NCBI GenBank assembly: GCA_004213025.1 | Contig: SHBC01000029.1 | Span: 1 to 11,346 of the forward strand | Source: SAR116 cluster bacterium | Lineage (GTDB): Bacteria; Pseudomonadota; Alphaproteobacteria; Puniceispirillales; Puniceispirillaceae | Length of the DNA stretch: 11,346 nt | Direction of reading: 5' to 3' | In this document: in pieces, positions 7,830 to 11,346 of the stretch | How positions within the stretch are numbered: position 1 is the first letter of the stretch | Layout of the letters: each line of letters begins with the position of its first letter | Notes under the pieces: generated by a model | Told to the model about the DNA's origin: nothing | Database searches by the model: none | What the model saw: the letters and a program-made list of their open reading frames with translations, nothing else | Program-made: the position numbers and the translations under genes

Positions 7830-8897
7830 TCAAAGGTCGGGCAGCCCGGCAGGGTCGAAAACGGCATCAATCATGGAATCAGTGACGTCCTCCAGCCGCG
7901 AGGGCTGCCAGACAGCATCATTGCTTTTTTCGATCAGCACCGCGCGGACACCTTCCCGGAAATCGGGCCGTTCGGTCATCCTGATGGCAAGATGATAGTC
8001 AAGCGCCAGCGCCGCCGGGATATCCGCGATACCCGGGCCCATTTCCACCAGCCTTGCGAAGACATGCATGCTCATCGGGCATCTGGTTGACAGCGCGGTG
8101 TGAATTGCCTCGGCAAGGCTGTTACCTTTCAGCCGCGCCAGATCACCGGCACGATCGCGCATGGCGGCGATGCCCTGTCCGGTGAAGACGTGATCGCCGA
8201 AAATATGATCAATGGTGGCCCGCTGCGCCTGCAATGGCGCGGCGCCCGGATCGGCCCGGAAACTGTCAATCACGCTGTCGATATCCGCGCTGTCACAATC
8301 CAGCAGCGCCTGGCGAAGCGCTGTCATGCTGTCCGCGGGCACCATGGCGTTGGCAAGCCCCAGCATCAGGCAGTCGGCACCGCCGATGATATGCCCGGTC
8401 AGCCCAAGGAACAGTGCCACCGGTCGCTGACAGCGCCCCAGAAAGACGCTGGCCCCGGCATCCGGAAACAATCCGATGGCCGATTCCGGCATTGCGAAGC
8501 GGGTGGTGTCGCTGACGATGGCGTGCGTGCTGCATTGCATCAGCCCGGCACCGCCCCCCATGGTGATTCCGTCAGCAAGCGAGATGATCGGCTTTGGGAA
8601 TTCATAGACGGCCAGATGCGAGCGGTATTCCGCCTTGAAATGGGTCTTCATGCGCGCAAACTCGCCATTTTCGGCAATGGCATGAAGATCGCGGACATCG
8701 CCGCCGGCACAAAAGGCGCGCGGCTCGGACCCCGCCATCACGACATGACCAATGGCGCTGTCCGCCGCCCAGAGGTCAAGTTGGTCGCGCAGCGCCGCCG
8801 CCATCTCGGCGCTGAGCGCGTTCAGCGCGCGCGGCCGGTCAAGCAGGACCAGTCCGGCCCGGCCATGGGTGGAAAAGCTGATATGGTCCTGTTGCAT
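7830..8897 (-). CDS. 3-hydroxyisobutyryl-CoA hydrolase-like crotonase-family enzyme
   Basis: A crotonase-fold enzyme, most likely the valine-degradation thioesterase that releases 3-hydroxyisobutyrate from its CoA ester. It has 355 residues, longer than a plain enoyl-CoA hydratase (about 260) and matching the HIBCH type. Visible features are RPRALNALS (21-29), the oxyanion-hole loop AFCAGGDVRD (61-70), DGITMGGGAGL (109-119), and MPESAIGLFPDAG (136-148). In that last stretch E138 and D146 are spaced eight residues apart, like the catalytic Glu/Asp of human HIBCH. The C-terminal half has CPMSMHVFARL and TERPDFREGVRAVLIEK (308-324), the typical HIBCH tail signature. An AGGA lies only 4 bases before the ATG at 8897. 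The gene is divergent from hemB and upstream of proS. The substrate is inferred from family; a CoA hydratase of altered specificity is possible but less likely. Confidence 0.88.
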   Translation of the reverse strand: MQQDHISFSTHGRAGLVLLDRPRALNALSAEMAAALRDQLDLWAADSAIGHVVMAGSEPRAFCAGGDVRDLHAIAENGEFARMKTHFKAEYRSHLAVYEFPKPIISLADGITMGGGAGLMQCSTHAIVSDTTRFAMPESAIGLFPDAGASVFLGRCQRPVALFLGLTGHIIGGADCLMLGLANAMVPADSMTALRQALLDCDSADIDSVIDSFRADPGAAPLQAQRATIDHIFGDHVFTGQGIAAMRDRAGDLARLKGNSLAEAIHTALSTRCPMSMHVFARLVEMGPGIADIPAALALDYHLAIRMTERPDFREGVRAVLIEKSNDAVWQPSRLEDVTDSMIDAVFDPAGLPDL

Positions 8898-8925
8898 TGC
8901 GTCCTGTCCAGATGGTGGCTATATC
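8897..8925 (+). promoter_or_regulatory. Candidate promoter of hemB
   Basis: Plus-strand TTGCGT (8897-8902) and TATATC (8920-8925) are separated by 17 bases, giving a start near 8932 and a leader of about 92 bases before the hemB ATG. Nothing better is visible closer to hemB; the 8932-9014 stretch shows no other motif I recognise. Confidence 0.33.
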
Positions 8926-8945
8926 TCGGGTGCCGACTGCGTGAA
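8918..8945 (-). promoter_or_regulatory. Candidate promoter of the hydrolase gene
   Basis: Minus-strand TTCACG (8945-8940) and TATAGC (8923-8918) are separated by 16 bases, giving a predicted start near 8911 and a very short leader of about 14 bases. The -35 box is a weak match. Its -10 box lies on the same AT-rich core as the hemB candidate on the other strand. Confidence 0.33.
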
Positions 8946-9014
8946 GGTCTGGTGAGCTGCAGCTTCCGTCAGGAATGCCGTGTCACGCCAGTTCCCATTC
9001 ACGCCAGTCAAAGT

Positions 9015-9018
9015 GGAG
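9015..9018 (+). promoter_or_regulatory. Ribosome binding site deciding the hemB start
   Basis: GGAG lies 5 bases before the ATG at 9024. This matters because the hemB frame stays open for more than 300 codons upstream, so a longest-frame start would be wrong. Confidence 0.65.
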
Positions 9019-9023
9019 TCGAG

Positions 9024-10028
9024 ATGAACAGAGGTCAATACCCGGCCACACGCATGCGTCGGAACAGGATGAAGGCGTTCTCCCGCCGTCTGGTGGCGGA
9101 GGCGCGCCTTGGCGTTGCCGATCTGATCTGGCCAATGTTCGTGATCGAGGGTGACGGCGTGTCCGAAGCTGTGGACTCGATGCCCGGTGTGATGCGTCTT
9201 GGCATCGACAGGCTGGTCGCACAGGCCAGCGAGGCTGTCGATCTTGGCATCCCGGCAATCGCCATCTTTCCATCGATTGACATGGCGCTGAAAGATGCCG
9301 ACGGATCGCTCGCCCGTAATGGCGATAACCTTGTCTGCCGGGCGGTGCGAGCTGTAAGGAAGGCCTGTCCCGATCTTGGCATCATTTGCGACGTCGCGCT
9401 CGACCCCTTTACCGATCATGGTCATGACGGCGTGCTGCGTGATGGCGAGATCGCCAATGACGAGACCGTCGCGATCCTGTGCGAGCAGGCCGTTCATCAG
9501 GCACATGCCGGCTGTGATGTCATCGCCCCGTCCGATATGATGGATGGCCGCGTCGCCGCGATCCGGGCGGCGTTGGATGATGCCGGGCATCAGAATGTCC
9601 AGATCATGTCCTATGCGGCGAAATACGCATCAGGATTCTATGGCCCGTTCCGCAATGCCGTGCGCGCCGGATCGCTTGCCGGCACGGATGGCAAATCCAC
9701 CTACCAGATGGACCCGGCGAACAGCGATGAGGCCATGCATGAAATCGCGCTCGACCTGCAGGAAGGCGCGGACATGGTGATCGTCAAGCCGGGAATGCCC
9801 TATCTCGATATTCTGGCACGCGCCAAGGCCGAGTTCGGCGTTCCCTGCATTGCCTATCAGGTGTCTGGCGAATATGCGATGATCATGGCGGCCAGCCAGC
9901 ATGGATGGCTGGATGAGGACCGGGTGATGATGGAAAGCCTGATGGGGTTCAAGCGTGCTGGCGCTGACGCCGTCCTGACCTATTTTGCGCCGCGCATCGC
10001 GCGTCTGCTTCGCGCGCAGGTTGATTGA
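9024..10028 (+). CDS. hemB: Delta-aminolevulinic acid dehydratase (porphobilinogen synthase)
   Basis: Condenses two 5-aminolevulinate molecules to porphobilinogen, the second common step of haem and other tetrapyrrole synthesis, in the cytoplasm. It has 334 residues, the usual length. The N-terminus YPATRMRRNR is typical of the family. The two active-site lysines are K200 (in MSYAAKYASGFYGPFR) and K255 (in VIVKPGMPYLDIL). The metal region reads CDVALDPFTDHGHDG (122-136), where zinc enzymes carry three cysteines; here A125, D127 and D135 take their places, so this is the Asp-rich, magnesium-type enzyme. The start at 9024 is set by GGAG 5 bases upstream and by family alignment. The frame is open back to 8100, antisense to the hydrolase gene, but that part has no family match. 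The threonine ammonia-lyase follows after 33 bp, probably co-transcribed. Confidence 0.97.
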   Translation: MNRGQYPATRMRRNRMKAFSRRLVAEARLGVADLIWPMFVIEGDGVSEAVDSMPGVMRLGIDRLVAQASEAVDLGIPAIAIFPSIDMALKDADGSLARNGDNLVCRAVRAVRKACPDLGIICDVALDPFTDHGHDGVLRDGEIANDETVAILCEQAVHQAHAGCDVIAPSDMMDGRVAAIRAALDDAGHQNVQIMSYAAKYASGFYGPFRNAVRAGSLAGTDGKSTYQMDPANSDEAMHEIALDLQEGADMVIVKPGMPYLDILARAKAEFGVPCIAYQVSGEYAMIMAASQHGWLDEDRVMMESLMGFKRAGADAVLTYFAPRIARLLRAQVD

Positions 10029-10061
10029 CGCGCCACTCGAACCATCCCGGAGGACAGGAAC

Positions 10062-11282
10062 ATGACAGTCTCCGCAACCGACATTCAAAAGGCTTCTGAA
10101 CGACTTGAAGGTCATGTGATCCGCACGCCCTTCGTGCAGGCCCCGATGCTGTCAGGCTCGCTTGGCTGCGATGTCAGACTGAAGCTGGAAAATTTGCAGC
10201 ATACCTCGTCTTTCAAGGCGCGCGGTGCCTTCATCGCCATGCAGGCGCTTCCCGAGGAAGCGCGGAAGCGCGGCGTCATCACCATGTCAGCAGGCAACCA
10301 TGCCCAGGCGGTCGCCTATCACGCCAGGCAGATGGGCATTCCGGCGGTTATCGTGATGCCGGCGCAAACGCCATTCGCCAAGGTATCGCGCACCCGCGCC
10401 CACGGTGCCGAAGTGGTTCTGGAAGGCCGCAACCTGAATGAATGCGAGGGCCTTGTCAGCCGCCTGATCGACGAACGCGGCCTGTCCCTGATCCATCCCT
10501 ATGATGATGAACTGGTGATGACAGGCCAGGGATCGGTCGGGCTGGAAATGCTGACCGAGGATGACAGTCTTGATGCGCTGGTTGTTCCGATTGGCGGCGG
10601 TGGCCTGATCGGCGGCATCGCCACCATCGCCCGCGAGATGCGCCCGAATATCAGGATTTATGGCGTCCAGACCGAGCTTTACCCGGCAATGAAGCTTGCC
10701 GTGAACAACAAGGACATTGTCTGCGGCGGTGAAACCCTCGCCGAGGGCATCGCTGTCAAAAAGCCGGGCGGCGTCACCAGGCCAGTCATTGCCGACCTTG
10801 TCGATGACATCCTTCTGGTCAATGAACAGTCGCTTGAATGGGGCGTCGGCAGCCTGATTGAACAGCAGCGTATTGTTGCCGAGGGTGCCGGGGCGGCCGG
10901 AATCGCCGCCATCCACCAGCACCGGTCGCTTTTCGCCGGCAAGAAGGTCGGTGTTGTGATCTGCGGCGGCAATATCGACCCGCGTCTGCTGGCATCGATC
11001 CTGAACCGCAACATGGCGAGTGACGGACGGCTTGCCAGATTGCGCATCGATATCTCGGATGAACCCGGCATGCTGGCCGCGATCACGGCGTCAATCGGGC
11101 GCTGTGGCGGCAATATCGTCGAAATCTACCATCAGCGGCTGTTCTATGACGTGCCGGCCAAACTGGCGAAGATCGACGCGGTGGTCGAGACGCGGGGGCC
11201 GGATCATGTCGATGAAATCATCGCCGATCTGAAGGCCGCCAACTTCATTGTTCACCAGATGGATGACAGTTCCGGCGGCTAG
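10062..11282 (+). CDS. ilvA: Threonine ammonia-lyase (dehydratase) with ACT domain
   Basis: A PLP enzyme that deaminates L-threonine to 2-oxobutyrate and ammonia, the entry step to isoleucine; serine may also be used. It has 406 residues. The fold-type II catalytic domain (about 1-315) shows the PLP lysine K52 in SSFKARGA, SAGNHAQ (76-82), the phosphate-binding GGGGLIGG (178-185), CGGETLAEGI (211-220), EGAGAAG and CGGNIDP (301-307). A single ACT-type domain follows (about 324-400; RIDISDEPGMLAAI, then GGNIVEIYHQR), a usual site of amino-acid feedback. The length and single ACT domain match the medium form of the enzyme, not E. coli IlvA (two regulatory repeats) or TdcB (none). GGAGG lies 8 bases before the ATG at 10062. 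It follows hemB closely. Biosynthetic against catabolic use cannot be told from sequence, so the gene symbol is tentative. Confidence 0.92.
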   Translation: MTVSATDIQKASERLEGHVIRTPFVQAPMLSGSLGCDVRLKLENLQHTSSFKARGAFIAMQALPEEARKRGVITMSAGNHAQAVAYHARQMGIPAVIVMPAQTPFAKVSRTRAHGAEVVLEGRNLNECEGLVSRLIDERGLSLIHPYDDELVMTGQGSVGLEMLTEDDSLDALVVPIGGGGLIGGIATIAREMRPNIRIYGVQTELYPAMKLAVNNKDIVCGGETLAEGIAVKKPGGVTRPVIADLVDDILLVNEQSLEWGVGSLIEQQRIVAEGAGAAGIAAIHQHRSLFAGKKVGVVICGGNIDPRLLASILNRNMASDGRLARLRIDISDEPGMLAAITASIGRCGGNIVEIYHQRLFYDVPAKLAKIDAVVETRGPDHVDEIIADLKAANFIVHQMDDSSGG

Positions 11283-11288
11283 ACCGGC

Positions 11289-11313
11289 GGGTGCGGCATC
11301 TGTTGCCTTGCCC
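11289..11313 (+). terminator. Weak terminator-like hairpin after the threonine ammonia-lyase gene
   Basis: GGGTGCGGCA (11289-11298) can pair with TGCCTTGCCC (11304-11313) around a 5-base loop. That gives nine pairs, including two wobbles, with one mismatch. Only TT follows before ACC, so the T run is poor. It begins 6 bases after the stop codon at 11282. The remaining bases to the edge contain AGGA (11327-11330) and an ATG at 11343, which might begin another gene outside the window. Confidence 0.35.
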
Positions 11314-11346
11314 TTACCACGAAAACAGGACAGCATTGCATTATGG

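Noticed and set aside
8919..9590. A 223-codon minus-strand frame opposite the start of hemB
   Set aside because: It is antisense to hemB, has no ribosome site I trust and no domain, and would swallow the divergent promoter region.
11273..11291. Direct repeat CCGGCGG on both sides of the threonine ammonia-lyase stop codon
   Set aside because: It is short, GC-rich and not repeated further; expected by chance in this composition.
11327..11346. AGGA followed by an ATG at the right edge, possibly the start of another plus-strand gene
   Set aside because: Only one codon is visible and the spacing of 12 bases is long, so no gene can be supported.

Overview
The window is a stretch of core housekeeping chromosome, most likely from an alphaproteobacterium. 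The evidence is the gene order prolyl-tRNA synthetase, LolC-type permease, LolD ATPase, dnaE and rpsB on one strand, the compact prolyl-tRNA synthetase without the large editing insert, a single LolC/E-type permease, a metal-site variant of HemB without zinc cysteines, and moderately high GC with strong third-position GC. I cannot place it to order. I see no mobile element, CRISPR array, tRNA, rRNA or phage gene, and no clear sign of horizontal transfer.

Minus-strand block (reading right to left, 8897 to 1): a 3-hydroxyisobutyryl-CoA hydrolase-like gene (7830-8897); a 104 bp gap with a candidate promoter; proS (6406-7725); lolC (start reassigned to 6354); lolD (start reassigned to 5108, overlapping the lolC stop by 8 bases); a roughly 100 bp gap with a strong inverted repeat; dnaE (867-4310); a 208 bp gap with a candidate promoter and a foldable leader; and rpsB, whose 3' end runs off the left edge. 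rpsB starts at 658 and 219 of its codons are visible. proS, lolC and lolD are closely spaced and probably form one transcript. dnaE and rpsB may each have their own promoter.

Plus-strand block: hemB (9024-10028) is divergent from the hydrolase across a 126 bp gap in which candidate promoters of opposite direction share one AT-rich core. hemB is followed after 33 bp by a threonine ammonia-lyase with a C-terminal ACT domain (10062-11282), then a weak terminator-like hairpin and the right edge.

Functionally the window mixes translation (S2, ProRS), replication (Pol III alpha), lipoprotein export to the outer membrane (LolCD), tetrapyrrole synthesis (HemB) and branched-chain amino acid metabolism (valine breakdown by the hydrolase, the threonine to 2-oxobutyrate step by the lyase). 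I found no undescribed multi-gene system. The items most worth a second look are non-coding: the rpsB leader fold, the inverted repeat before dnaE, and the shared divergent promoter core. Several start-codon corrections also matter for annotation.
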